Source: Proteobacteria bacterium UBA7821 (GTDB taxonomy: Bacteria > Pseudomonadota > Gammaproteobacteria > Comchoanobacterales > Comchoanobacteraceae). From it: DNA of 21,754 bases. This document shows positions 7,304 through 15,287 of this stretch, one piece after another (the stretch's first letter is position 1; each line of letters opens with the position of its first letter). A model generated the notes under the pieces. It was not told where the DNA came from. It ran no database searches and saw only the letters and a list, made by a program, of their open reading frames with translations. The translations under genes were made by a program, and so were the position numbers. The stretch lies in the NCBI GenBank assembly GCA_002480165.1, contig DLBP01000018.1:1-21754 (forward strand). Reading direction: 5' to 3'.

Positions 7304-7765
7304 TTAGCGGCGCCATGCTTCTTTTTTTAGTGTTTTTTCCCGTTCGCTTGCTCGCTTGTCATAGAGTTTTTTTCCTTTAGCTAGCGCAATTTCTACTTTT
7401 ATAAATTGACCCCTGATCCAGTAGAGCTTAAGTGGGACGATACTGTAGCCTTGTTGCTGTACAGCCCCAATGAGTTGCTTGATCTCTTTGTGTTTGAGTA
7501 GTAATTTTCTTGGTCTAATTGGGTTTGCTTCACAATGGGTTGATACGGTACTAATAGGAGAGATATGCGCATTAACCAGCCAGGCCTCATGGTCTCTTAC
7601 CGTTATATAGCTATCCTTGAGTTGACACCTTGCCGCCCTGATACATTTGACTTCCCAGCCCAGTAGAACAAGGCCAGCTTCAAAGGATTTTTCGATATGG
7701 TAATGGTATCTAGCTTGTCGATTAACACAGATAAGGTTATCTACTTGGGTTTTTTTCTTGACCAT
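7304..7765 (-). CDS. smpB: SsrA-binding protein SmpB
   Basis: SmpB binds tmRNA and brings it to ribosomes stalled on broken mRNAs, so that the nascent chain is tagged and the ribosome released. The 153-residue protein is close to the usual ~155-160. The family motifs are all there: NRQARYHYHIEKSFEAGLVL with LGWEVKCIR in the N-terminal barrel, the NAHISP segment, and the C-terminal tail GKKLYDKRASEREK, which enters the ribosomal mRNA channel. The start is ATG 7765. The gene is divergent from ratA (81-base gap) and converges on hemY with zero spacing. The smpB/ratA adjacency is conserved in gammaproteobacteria. The tmRNA gene ssrA is often near smpB, but I see no tmRNA-like sequence here. Confidence 0.96.
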   Translation of the reverse strand: MVKKKTQVDNLICVNRQARYHYHIEKSFEAGLVLLGWEVKCIRAARCQLKDSYITVRDHEAWLVNAHISPISTVSTHCEANPIRPRKLLLKHKEIKQLIGAVQQQGYSIVPLKLYWIRGQFIKVEIALAKGKKLYDKRASEREKTLKKEAWRR

Positions 7766-7809
7766 GGGACTAATTTCTCATTTATACACATGTAAAGCAA
7801 GCAGTTTTT

Positions 7810-7818
7810 TGCTATAAT
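7810..7818 (+). promoter_or_regulatory. Extended -10 promoter for ratA-rnfH
   Basis: TGC followed by a perfect TATAAT (7813-7818) forms an extended -10 element; no good -35 box is visible, which is typical for this class. The start site would be near 7825, leaving a leader of about 20 bases. That leader has no SD before the ratA ATG. Confidence 0.55.
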
Positions 7819-7846
7819 AAGGGTAGTTCATTGACGCCTTGAATAT

Positions 7847-8278
7847 ATGCCCGTAGTTCACTACCAAAAGTCTGTTAATCATTCTGCCGACAAAATGTAT
7901 GATTTGGTTAACGACGTTAGTCGTTACAGTGACTTTGTTCCGTTTTGTAGTGGGGGGAGAATATTGAAAGAAAATCATGGGATGGTTGAAGCTGAGCTTG
8001 AATTCACTTTTTCCGGATTCACACAACGATTCACAACTAAAAACACCTTGATCGAAAAAGAGTTGATCGATATTGAGCTTGTTAATGGGCCATTTAGACA
8101 CCTCGACGGTAAGTGGCAGTTTAAGGATCAAGAGGACCGTGTGAGCTTGGTGGTATTAGATATGGATTTTGAGGTGTCAGGCTTCTTATCTTACCTATTT
8201 GAGCCCGTTTTTTACCAGATTTCACACACATTAGTCGATGTTTTTGTGCAGAGGGCTTACGATGTCTATGGTGATTGA
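7847..8278 (+). CDS. ratA: RatA / COQ10-type START-domain protein
   Basis: A 143-residue START-like (polyketide cyclase/COQ10) protein of normal family length. Motifs seen are SADKMYDLVNDVSRYSDFVP, FCSGGRI and GPFRHLDGKWQF, followed by the C-terminal amphipathic helix. The E. coli homologue RatA was described as the toxin of a RatAB pair that blocks 70S assembly. The eukaryotic homologue COQ10 binds ubiquinone, and a role in respiratory quinone handling is an alternative view of the family. It overlaps rnfH by 17 bases and is therefore co-transcribed with it. No SD precedes the ATG at 7847. Confidence 0.93.
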   Translation: MPVVHYQKSVNHSADKMYDLVNDVSRYSDFVPFCSGGRILKENHGMVEAELEFTFSGFTQRFTTKNTLIEKELIDIELVNGPFRHLDGKWQFKDQEDRVSLVVLDMDFEVSGFLSYLFEPVFYQISHTLVDVFVQRAYDVYGD

Positions 8279-8537
8279 AGTTCAAGTTGTCTACCGGATG
8301 AATGGCCAGGTTATGGATCAATCTATCAGTATACCCTCTGGTTATTCTATCAAAGACTGTCTGTCACATCTTAAGCTTAATTGGTTTGGTTCTGTTGGGA
8401 TTTGGGGTGAGCATGCGCAGGTTGAGGCCGTATTGAAGGATGGTGATCGACTCGAACTGTATGAGGACCTCATCATGGATCCTAAAGAGCTGAGAAAAAC
8501 CGGTGGACTACTGAAATGCAAACGCACTAAGAAATAG
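8262..8537 (+). CDS. rnfH: RnfH / UPF0125 (RatB) family protein
   Basis: A 91-residue protein with a ubiquitin-like beta-grasp fold, as in the RnfH family. Features are IEVQVVYRMNGQV at the N terminus, the central GIWGEHAQVEAVLKDGDRLE, and YEDLIMDPKELR, which matches the conserved YRPL...DPK-x-x-R ending. The name comes from linkage to rnf electron-transport genes in some bacteria; in E. coli it was called RatB, the partner of RatA, though an antitoxin role was not clearly shown. The start is ATG 8262, fixed by GAGGG at 8251-8255 six bases upstream; a longer frame from 8238 has no SD. It overlaps ratA by 17 bases and its stop overlaps the convergent bamE stop by 11 bases. Confidence 0.93.
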   Translation: MSMVIEVQVVYRMNGQVMDQSISIPSGYSIKDCLSHLKLNWFGSVGIWGEHAQVEAVLKDGDRLELYEDLIMDPKELRKTGGLLKCKRTKK

Positions 8538-8853
8538 GTCTTTTAATCTGCTCGACTAGGCCATTGGTATCAAATTCGATTAAAACCGGTGTGCTTTTTC
8601 TATCAGACACCTCAGATGGACGCTCTTCTGTATAGACCCAAATCTGTGGTTTAAAGGGATGCTTAATGGTTGGGCTACCAAGATGCTCAATCACATACTC
8701 TTCTGAACTGCCAATGGTAATTTTATCAAAATGAGCTGACTCAATGGGTACGCCTTGCTCAATTGGTATCAACTTAACAGTTGGTGTGACAAAGCTGCAA
8801 CTAACAAGCCACAGTGAGCAGGTGACAATTATTGATTTCAAAAACACATTCAT
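8527..8853 (-). CDS. bamE: Outer-membrane assembly lipoprotein BamE (SmpA/OmlA)
   Basis: A 108-residue lipoprotein of the BAM complex, which folds and inserts beta-barrel proteins into the outer membrane. The start ATG 8853 gives a typical signal MNVFLKSIIVTCSLWLVSC with lipobox LVSC, so Cys19 would be lipidated after cleavage. The mature part contains ITIGSSEEYVIEHLGSPTI, the conserved G-x-x-x-x-V...LG-P motif of SmpA/OmlA, then WVYTEE and a C-terminal strand. An upstream in-frame ATG at 8889 would add 12 polar residues before the signal peptide, and the predicted promoter lies inside that extension, so I reject it. The gene lies downstream of recN on the same strand, as in E. coli. Confidence 0.9.
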   Translation of the reverse strand: MNVFLKSIIVTCSLWLVSCSFVTPTVKLIPIEQGVPIESAHFDKITIGSSEEYVIEHLGSPTIKHPFKPQIWVYTEERPSEVSDRKSTPVLIEFDTNGLVEQIKRPIS

Positions 8854-8859
8854 ATCGAT

Positions 8860-8868
8860 ACTATAGCA
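8860..8868 (-). promoter_or_regulatory. Extended -10 promoter adjoining the bamE start
   Basis: On the minus strand TGC-TATAGT (8868-8860) is an extended -10 box with one mismatch. Six bases separate it from the ATG at 8853, so transcripts would start at or within a base or two of the AUG. The spacing is the same as at hemD P2. Confidence 0.45.
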
Positions 8869-8960
8869 AATATCACGAGCCATGAACAATGATATTTGTA
8901 ATGGGATTGATCGACTGATTTTGTCAAGCGCTTCGCTGCAAAGGGAAATCGGTGTCGAGG

Positions 8961-10595
8961 CTAAGCATCTATTTCATTTAAAAGCGTTTCAGCATGTGCC
9001 ACAGCTTCTGGGCCTGATGTCTTGCCACTTAACATGCGCACAAGCTCACTCACTCTGCCTGTCTCAGATAGTGAGGTGATTTGTGTGTGTTTGCCATTTC
9101 TTTCAACTGAAATATGTTGCTTTGCATAGCGTGCAACTTGTGGTTGATGAGTGATCGATATGACTTGGCTTTGGTGGCCAATCTTTCCTAAGAGTTGTCC
9201 AATTAAGTTGGCGCTGTGGCCACTCGTACCAACATCAATTTCATCAAATAACAGTGTTTTGTGAGATTGTTCACCATGACAAGATTTAATGGCCAAAGCA
9301 AGCCTTGATAGCTCCCCACCAGATATACCTGCAGACAAAGGCCTTAAGGTTTCACTATCGGCGCTGAATAAAAAGCTGATATCATCTAATCCATCGACTG
9401 TTGGTGTCTGATCGGGGTGATGGGTGACGTTAATTGAGAATTGTGCTTGAAGCATACCGAGATCGTGGAGGACCTTTGTCACTGCTTGACTGAGATCACT
9501 GGCAGATTGTTTTCGCACACGACTGAGTTTACTTGAGATCGTCTGGTAGTCAAGTAACACTGCTTGGTAAGTTTCTTTGAGTACCGGTAAGCTGGTTTGA
9601 TAATCATCAAACTGTCTTTTTTGCTCCTCAAAGTCATGTAATTGGTTCGCTAACTCATCTGGGTCACAGCGATACTTTCTCGCCGCAGCTTCAATCTCTT
9701 GAATCCTTTTCTTGGTTGTTGCCGCACTTTGATCTGGTTCTGATGTATGGATGATCTGTTGTGTGTGTTCAATGCATTCATGAATTAACAAACTAATTTG
9801 TTCAATTTGCTGCTGGAGTGATTCCACGCGGATGTCAGTGTCATGGAACGGCTCTAATGCTGCTTGCGACTGATGTAAATTGTGTATGAGTGGTTTTTGG
9901 TTGGTGCTCATGAACTGCTGTTCAAGATGGACAAGCGTATTGCATAAGCGATGGTGCTGATCAACTTGTTTTTGCTGTTGTAGTAATGTGTCAAATTCAT
10001 TGGCTTGATAGTTGAGTTGGTTCAGTTCATCAATGTAGTAGGTAATGAGTTCCATGGATGAGCGTTTAGTCTCAATGAAGTGTTCCATAACGTCAATCTG
10101 CTTGCCAAGCTTGATCCACTGTTGGTAGCATTCGGTTAGCTGTATCAGCAAGGTTGGCTCGGGAATTGAGTTGTCTAATATAATCTGTTGTCGCCTACCC
10201 TTCAGATAAGATAGGTGGTGGTGTTGACCATGGATATCTAATAGATGATTGGCAAGTTCAGCGACTAAAGATTTTGGGACAGGGCAGTGGTTGATTGTAA
10301 AACGCGAGCGTTTTGATGCTAATTTCTTGCGAGTAATAATACAGTCATCTGAGTTAAGTTCATTGGTTTCAAGCCATTGTTTAACAGGGTGTGTGTCATC
10401 TAAATTAAACGATAATGAGACCTGTGCATCGTTATGTTGTGTATCACCATCATAACCCAGGCACCACAGAATGGACTGAATGAAAACGGATTTCCCGCTG
10501 CCACTTTCCCCAGAGATAATCACTAAGCCCATATTAAGCTCGATGGTTAATTGTGGTATGGTCTGATAGTTGAAAATATCGATTGTGTTAAGCAT
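8961..10595 (-). CDS. recN: DNA repair protein RecN
   Basis: RecN is an SMC-like ATPase that helps RecA repair double-strand breaks. The 544 residues are close to the 550-560 typical of the family. The N terminus has the Walker A motif GESGSGKS (29-36). Long coiled-coil segments fill ~150-370, rich in Gln, Glu and Leu. The C-terminal head has the ABC signature ISGGELSRLALAIK (from ~424), Walker B LLFDEIDVG (~448-456) and the switch histidine in SITHQPQVA. The start ATG overlaps the end of nadK by eight bases (ATGCTTAA), which implies translational coupling. RecN genes are often SOS-regulated through a LexA box before the first gene; I see no clear LexA site near this gene. Confidence 0.96.
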   Translation of the reverse strand: MLNTIDIFNYQTIPQLTIELNMGLVIISGESGSGKSVFIQSILWCLGYDGDTQHNDAQVSLSFNLDDTHPVKQWLETNELNSDDCIITRKKLASKRSRFTINHCPVPKSLVAELANHLLDIHGQHHHLSYLKGRRQQIILDNSIPEPTLLIQLTECYQQWIKLGKQIDVMEHFIETKRSSMELITYYIDELNQLNYQANEFDTLLQQQKQVDQHHRLCNTLVHLEQQFMSTNQKPLIHNLHQSQAALEPFHDTDIRVESLQQQIEQISLLIHECIEHTQQIIHTSEPDQSAATTKKRIQEIEAAARKYRCDPDELANQLHDFEEQKRQFDDYQTSLPVLKETYQAVLLDYQTISSKLSRVRKQSASDLSQAVTKVLHDLGMLQAQFSINVTHHPDQTPTVDGLDDISFLFSADSETLRPLSAGISGGELSRLALAIKSCHGEQSHKTLLFDEIDVGTSGHSANLIGQLLGKIGHQSQVISITHQPQVARYAKQHISVERNGKHTQITSLSETGRVSELVRMLSGKTSGPEAVAHAETLLNEIDA

Positions 10596-11457
10596 TATCT
10601 CGTTGCTCCCACAGCAATTTTTGGCTGAGCTTTTGAAAGTGAGAGTAACTGTTTGGATGTATCAGCTGTATGACTTTCTTTGAGGCTTTAATAATCAACT
10701 GTTCATCTTTTGCAAATTCTTTGGGCGGTTGTGAGTCAAAGACTAAACTGGCATTGTGACTATGAAAGTGTGTGATGGTAAGCTCTATCTCTGTGGATTG
10801 ATTAATGATGATTGGGCGACTTGACAGTTTGTGAGGGCATATGGGAACAATAGATATCGCCTGAATATCAGGGCTAATGATTGGGCCACCGGCGGATAGT
10901 GCGTAAGCGGTTGATCCCGTTGGTGTTGCTATAATCACCCCATCGCCATGAAACTGGCAAACCTCTTTCTGATCAAGCTTAAGTGATATTTCCAAGACAT
11001 GTTGGTGGGGTTGGCGAGTCAAGCAGGTTTCATTTAAGCAGTATCCTTGGAATACCAAATGACCGTCACGTTTAACCCATGTTTCTAGGATTAAGCGAGG
11101 TTCTACGATAAAATCATCTGGCAGAATATTACTGAGTTTGGTGTGATCGGCACCAACTTGTTCAGTCAGAAAGCCGATGCGGCCATGATTGATGCCCAGC
11201 AATGGAATTTGGTTACTAATGGCATGTTGTGCGGCATGTAGCATACTGCCATCACCACCAATACAAATCATGAAGTCGGGCTTATCATGTTGACTAGAGT
11301 CTATGTCCAGCGCGTGCGTATCGAGAGTTTCTCGGTCAATTTGCCAATTAATATTCAGATTGTCTAGCTCATCGATGATGTATCGGATTTTTTTTGTTAA
11401 GTCGGGGCAACTTTTTCTTGCAAAGATTAGAGCTGTTTTGAGGGCTAAACTGGTCAT
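10588..11457 (-). CDS. nadK: NAD kinase NadK
   Basis: NadK phosphorylates NAD to NADP. The 289 residues match the ~290 of the family. GGDGSMLHAAQ (67-77) is the conserved GGDG nucleotide-binding and catalytic motif. NETCLTR gives the conserved NE pair, and GDGVIIATPTGSTAYALSAG is the second signature. The start is ATG 11457; an in-frame TTG at 11484 would add nine residues, which the family does not need. A weak SD makes either possible. It is followed by recN with an eight-base overlap and preceded by an MFS gene 33 bases upstream, so it may also be reached by readthrough from the tyrP-hemE operon. nadK-recN linkage is widespread in gammaproteobacteria. Confidence 0.95.
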   Translation of the reverse strand: MTSLALKTALIFARKSCPDLTKKIRYIIDELDNLNINWQIDRETLDTHALDIDSSQHDKPDFMICIGGDGSMLHAAQHAISNQIPLLGINHGRIGFLTEQVGADHTKLSNILPDDFIVEPRLILETWVKRDGHLVFQGYCLNETCLTRQPHQHVLEISLKLDQKEVCQFHGDGVIIATPTGSTAYALSAGGPIISPDIQAISIVPICPHKLSSRPIIINQSTEIELTITHFHSHNASLVFDSQPPKEFAKDEQLIIKASKKVIQLIHPNSYSHFQKLSQKLLWEQRDNA

Positions 11458-11490
11458 GGCATCTAGATTGCCACAAAATAGCAAACATGT

Positions 11491-12783
11491 CTAGTTAGTC
11501 TCATTATATTGGCTTTGACAGTTTGTTTCGGTCACTTTTAAATAGCACACCGTCATGCCAAGTAATGACACAATTGGCATTAAGGCAAGTGATAGTTGAT
11601 AGTTAATAATGGGGTACACCAGTACATCGACTTGCCAGTATGCATTGCCCAGTTTTTCAATTATCCAGCTACATAACGGGAGTAGAGTGCTGCCTCCCAT
11701 AATGACTGATAGATTCACTAGGCCAACAGCTGTGCCAGTCAGTTTGGGTGGCTGATGATCACTGATGAGACCAAAGGCAATGCATTGAGCAGATGCGCCA
11801 AACCCAAATAGAAACAAAAGCACAGCAATGGCGTTATCTGCCAGGTTTCCCCCATGGACTATTAGTCCAATTGATGCAATAAAACACAAGAAAAAAGCGA
11901 TCATGATTGGTCTTTTTCGATCGTTATATCGAGCAGACAATCCGCCCATGATCGGTCCACCTATGGCAACGCCTATCCATGTATTGATGAGTAGTCTATT
12001 GACATGATGACTCGTGTCACCGGTGACAGCCATTAGATAACTTGGCCCAAGGTTCTCTGCAAATACAGCCATAGGTGCCCAGAAACAAAAACCGATGAGG
12101 GCAATCCATCGTGTTTGTGGATGGTTGAATACCGTGGCTAACTTGAGGTACTCATCATGGACAATAAAACGACTGCGTCTCTTTTTGGGTTGATGGTCAG
12201 GATTCTCTTGAATAACCAACCAGAAAATAATGGCTAAAAGTAGTCCAATGTAAGCTGAGTACAGTGACATAGACCGCCAGCCGATTTGGTCTGTTAGGTA
12301 GCGTACGGGGGCGCCACCAAGAATTGCACCCAGACAACCCAGCATTTGAATCATGCCCGCGGCCATAGAAAAGTAAGCCGGTTTTAGCCAAAACCTAGTA
12401 ATCACAAGAGGACAAATATAGCCAAAAGAAGAAGCGATTCCAATAGCTAATCGGCTAATTGCAGCCACGACAATACTGGTGGTCATAGAAAAGCTCGCAA
12501 TCGCTACACTGCAGCAAATAGAGGCTAGAATGAGAAGCTTCTTCGGGCCGTAGTGATCCGTTAGTATGCCAGCAACAATCTGCATGGGTGTATAGCCAAA
12601 ATAAAAAAAAGCAGAGATAATACCGAATGTGCCTGCTTGTATATTAAAGTCTCGATAGAGTTCGTGGATAATTACACCAGGTGTCACTCTGAGAAAAAAT
12701 TCGTAGACATAGAGTAATGATGCAACTCCGATCATCATGATCGCGACATGAAGAGGAGTGTCTTTCGGTTTAAGCGTTGGCAC
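11491..12783 (-). CDS. MFS permease, second of a tandem paralogous pair
   Basis: A 430-residue inner-membrane MFS protein with about twelve spans. Landmarks are LLYVYEFFLRVTPGVI in span 1, AFFYFGYTPMQIVAG in span 2, and motif A as GILTDHYGPKK. The central loop is strongly basic (PKKRRSR). The upstream gene encodes a paralogue with the same landmarks, so the two arose by an old tandem duplication. Permeases with this 'YEFFLRVSP' start are common in Legionella, Coxiella and related intracellular bacteria and are often labelled Pht-like or hexuronate/galactonate transporters; the substrate here is unknown. I chose GTG 12783, which overlaps the upstream stop by 14 bases and leaves an N terminus like that of the paralogue. 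A TTG at 12825 is the longer alternative. Confidence 0.85.
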   Translation of the reverse strand: MPTLKPKDTPLHVAIMMIGVASLLYVYEFFLRVTPGVIIHELYRDFNIQAGTFGIISAFFYFGYTPMQIVAGILTDHYGPKKLLILASICCSVAIASFSMTTSIVVAAISRLAIGIASSFGYICPLVITRFWLKPAYFSMAAGMIQMLGCLGAILGGAPVRYLTDQIGWRSMSLYSAYIGLLLAIIFWLVIQENPDHQPKKRRSRFIVHDEYLKLATVFNHPQTRWIALIGFCFWAPMAVFAENLGPSYLMAVTGDTSHHVNRLLINTWIGVAIGGPIMGGLSARYNDRKRPIMIAFFLCFIASIGLIVHGGNLADNAIAVLLFLFGFGASAQCIAFGLISDHQPPKLTGTAVGLVNLSVIMGGSTLLPLCSWIIEKLGNAYWQVDVLVYPIINYQLSLALMPIVSLLGMTVCYLKVTETNCQSQYNETN

Positions 12784-14005
12784 GGTATGTCTCTGTAACG
12801 AGATGGCTGGAAATAATGCCAACAATACTAATGATGGGTAGTATCGCTAATCCATGCATGAAGTTTTCTAGTGAATAAAATGGCACACCATTGATTTGGT
12901 TTCCATCGGAGACCATGGTTAAGATAAAGCCACTGATGGGCGGTAATAAGATACCCGATGAGATGACCGCCACATTGTTGAATCCATAAGCAAATCCAGC
13001 CATGTTGTCTGGGCAGTAATCGTTGACCATTGCAAATGTCAGTGTCTGGGCTGCTACAGATGCCCCGATTGTGAACAGTAAACACTTTTCTAATGTGGTG
13101 CTTATCGCAGGGAAGTAAATCAAGACGACCGATCCAATGAAACTGAGTATAAAACAAAGTTTTAGTGGTTTTTTTCTTGACTGTATTCGATCTGATAACC
13201 AGCCAGCCAGCGGGCTCGCTATGGCGACACCAAGCCAAAAATAATTCATGGTGATTTCCGGTTTGAGTCCACCGGACCACTTTAGGTCAATGAGCTTGAC
13301 TCCCCATAGCTCACCTAAAATCGCAATGGGTGCCCAGCAACAAAAGGCGTTAATGGCAATCATCCAAATTTGTTTGTCTTTTAGTAGAATAAAACCACTG
13401 GCATGACTGGGCTCTTCTGGGCTGGTTAGGTTATGCTCATCTTTGATTAGGATGACAAATATGAGCGCGATGATAAGACCAATCATGGCGGTGTATCCCA
13501 ATGTAGTCTGCCAGCCGAATAGTTTATTGGCTTGGGAAAAAGGCTCTAACCCAATAGTAGCGCCCAGACAGCCGGAGAATTGAATTAGGCCAGTTGTGAT
13601 AGCGAAGTATTTTGCTTCTAGCATTCTTCGAGTCAGCATGAGTGGCCCAACGAAAGCAAATGCGGATAAAATACCAATAACAATTCTCCAGACAATTGCC
13701 ATTAGGTATGAGTCTGTTAAGCTGAAACAGAGACAAGCCAGTGATGAGGCAGCCATAGCGGTTGCTAATATGTAGCGTAGGTTAAATTGATTACAGAGCT
13801 TGCCTGCTGGTATCTGCATGGGCGTATATCCAATATAAAAAGCACTGGCTATAAAGCTAAGTTGGAGCGCATCGATGGAAAAGTGATGCATCAGCTCGTG
13901 AGTGATGACCGTTGGTGAGACTCGTAGAAAAAACTCGTAGAGGTAGAAAAGCGAGGATAATGCGACAATTGAGCCGCCTTGCCAGACTGGTGGGTACTTA
14001 GTCAT
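12770..14005 (-). CDS. MFS permease, first of a tandem paralogous pair
   Basis: A 411-residue inner-membrane MFS protein. It shares with its downstream paralogue the span-1 sequence FYLYEFFLRVSPTVITHELM, span 2 AFYIGYTPMQIPAG, and a cytosolic loop in which motif A has decayed to GKLCNQFNLRY. The second-half loop is normal for MFS (GWLSDRIQSRKKP). Loss of the conserved Asp and Gly residues of motif A in the first half is worth noting, since that motif normally supports conformational switching. ATG 14005 is preferred: it overlaps the zinc-protein stop by eight bases (ATGACTAA) and has GGA seven bases upstream. Longer frames to 14062 would run deep into the upstream gene. The substrate is unknown; small amino acids or sugar acids are possibilities from the family. 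Confidence 0.85.
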   Translation of the reverse strand: MTKYPPVWQGGSIVALSSLFYLYEFFLRVSPTVITHELMHHFSIDALQLSFIASAFYIGYTPMQIPAGKLCNQFNLRYILATAMAASSLACLCFSLTDSYLMAIVWRIVIGILSAFAFVGPLMLTRRMLEAKYFAITTGLIQFSGCLGATIGLEPFSQANKLFGWQTTLGYTAMIGLIIALIFVILIKDEHNLTSPEEPSHASGFILLKDKQIWMIAINAFCCWAPIAILGELWGVKLIDLKWSGGLKPEITMNYFWLGVAIASPLAGWLSDRIQSRKKPLKLCFILSFIGSVVLIYFPAISTTLEKCLLFTIGASVAAQTLTFAMVNDYCPDNMAGFAYGFNNVAVISSGILLPPISGFILTMVSDGNQINGVPFYSLENFMHGLAILPIISIVGIISSHLVTETYRANA

Positions 14006-14180
14006 TGGAGTCATCCAGTTCATACGTTTGGCCACAGTAATAGCAGGTGGCTTTTTTATCAATAAACTCCTCGATTGGCAGATAAACGACCGGGTGAAGT
14101 TCTGTTGTGTGTCGGTCGGTAGGGGGACAGCGAACCGGTAAATCTTTTGTTTTGACTTTGATTGTTTTGTGTCCGGTCAT
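13998..14180 (-). CDS. Small CHCC zinc-finger protein (zf-CHCC/PF10276)
   Basis: A complete 60-residue protein with the zinc ligands Cys18, His29 (or His24), Cys46 and Cys49, in the order VRCPP...LHPVVYL...ATCYYCGQTY. This matches the zf-CHCC family, whose mitochondrial member NDUFS6 is an accessory subunit of respiratory complex I. In proteobacteria the small stand-alone members are widespread, but their function is not established. It starts at ATG 14180, 66 bases after hemE, behind its own good promoter. Its stop overlaps the following MFS start by eight bases. Stand-alone zf-CHCC genes are easily missed because they are so short; the motif leaves little doubt that this one is real. Confidence 0.9.
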   Translation of the reverse strand: MTGHKTIKVKTKDLPVRCPPTDRHTTELHPVVYLPIEEFIDKKATCYYCGQTYELDDSND

Positions 14181-14207
14181 TGTGCACGAATCGAATAATG
14201 TAACAAC

Positions 14208-14236
14208 ATTATAACTGATAGTTTGTATGATATAAA
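14208..14236 (-). promoter_or_regulatory. Internal sigma-70 promoter before the zinc-finger gene
   Basis: Minus-strand TTTATA (14236-14231, four of six matches) and a perfect TATAAT (14213-14208) are 17 bases apart in the only sizeable gap of this gene series. Start near 14201 gives a leader of about 20 bases. It would let the zinc protein and the MFS pair be expressed apart from tyrP-hemE. Confidence 0.5.
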
Positions 14237-14246
14237 GTAAATTTTA

Positions 14247-15287
14247 TCAGAAATTGGTAACCGTGTCGATGAGTAAGCGTACGCTGTTCGGTGGGGTTTT
14301 CGGTAAGATGCCATGGCCCAGGTTTAGGATAAATCCAGGGTTGTTGTGTTGTTCGTTAATCAGAGCGGTTGTTTTTTCGATTATAACGCGATCTGAGCAC
14401 ATCAAGATGGCGTTATCTAGGTTACCTTGAATGGCTATTTTGTCACCCAGTTTTTCTCTAGCGTGGTTTAGGTTTGTTGTCCAGTCTAGGCCAAGGACTT
14501 GGATGGGTAAATGCCTTATTGTATCCAGCTGTGTGCTAAGATGCCGCCCAAATAGTATCAATGGGATATGAGGGTAACGCTGGTTTAGATGTTGGCATAT
14601 CTGTGCGATATACTGATGGCTAAACAGCTCATAATTGTCGTGGCTGAGTATATGCCCCCAGGAATCAAATAGGCAGATTGAGTCTGCGCCAGCTTGTATT
14701 TGTTGGCAGCAATATTCAATGATAATGTCTGTTAATTTTTGTAGGAGGTGTTGGCAAGCTGCCGGTTGATCGTAGACAAAAGATCGTGTGCTCAAAAACC
14801 GTTCCGCTGCCCGATTGGTTGGTGTTTTATCTAGCATGTAGCAAGCGATTGTCCAGGGTGAGCCACTGAAGCCAATACAGGGGATACTTGGGCCATGCTG
14901 CTTGATCATTTTGATTGCATCTGAAACGTAATGGAGTTTTTGGGCGGCTTTGTCAGCGTCCAGAGATTGAATTGTTCGATGGCAGTTAATTGGATTTTCC
15001 AGATGAGGGGCAGGTTGCCATTGAATATTCAGGCCAAGTGCATCCACGACAACGAGAATATCCGAGAAAACAATACTGGCATCAAGCGCATAATGTTTTA
15101 GAGGAATCATGGTTGCTTTAAAACTCAGTTCAGGGACTTTGCAGAATTCGATGAAGTTTTTTGTGTTGTTCTGTCTTAGTTCTCTATATTCTGGTAGATA
15201 ACGGCCAGACTGTCGCATCAGCCAAATGGGCGGTCTACCTGTGTTCCGATGGAAGCACGCGTTAATAAAACGACTTGGATTAACCAT
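14247..15287 (-). CDS. hemE: Uroporphyrinogen decarboxylase HemE
   Basis: HemE removes four carboxyl groups from uroporphyrinogen III to give coproporphyrinogen III in the cytosol. The 346 residues match the family. The N terminus carries the signature PPIWLMRQSGRYLPEYRELR with the substrate-binding arginines. DASIVFSDILV holds the catalytic Asp. GFSGSPWTIACYML supplies the conserved Tyr, FDSWG the Ser, and LGHGILPKTPP the C-terminal His. The ATG at 15287 overlaps the tyrP stop by eight bases (ATGGTTAA), so translation is probably coupled to the permease. Coupling heme synthesis to an aromatic amino acid permease is not the usual neighbourhood: hemE is more often alone or near other heme or rsd/nfi genes. 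It is about 9 kb from hemD. Confidence 0.97.
   Translation of the reverse strand: MVNPSRFINACFHRNTGRPPIWLMRQSGRYLPEYRELRQNNTKNFIEFCKVPELSFKATMIPLKHYALDASIVFSDILVVVDALGLNIQWQPAPHLENPINCHRTIQSLDADKAAQKLHYVSDAIKMIKQHGPSIPCIGFSGSPWTIACYMLDKTPTNRAAERFLSTRSFVYDQPAACQHLLQKLTDIIIEYCCQQIQAGADSICLFDSWGHILSHDNYELFSHQYIAQICQHLNQRYPHIPLILFGRHLSTQLDTIRHLPIQVLGLDWTTNLNHAREKLGDKIAIQGNLDNAILMCSDRVIIEKTTALINEQHNNPGFILNLGHGILPKTPPNSVRLLIDTVTNF

Noticed and set aside
7778..8131. 117-codon minus-strand frame antisense to ratA
   Set aside because: It lies opposite the conserved ratA gene, matches no family and spans the smpB-ratA promoter region.
7847..8537. ratA-rnfH as an active toxin-antitoxin system
   Set aside because: The RatA toxin label comes from E. 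coli, and the pair is part of a conserved housekeeping block; COQ10-type quinone handling is at least as likely.
10249..10455. 68-codon plus-strand frame opposite recN
   Set aside because: It is antisense to the RecN ATPase head and has no independent support.
12828..13280. 150-codon minus-strand frame inside the first MFS gene
   Set aside because: It is a shifted shadow of the MFS coding sequence, rich in Trp, His and Arg and without any membrane pattern or start signal.
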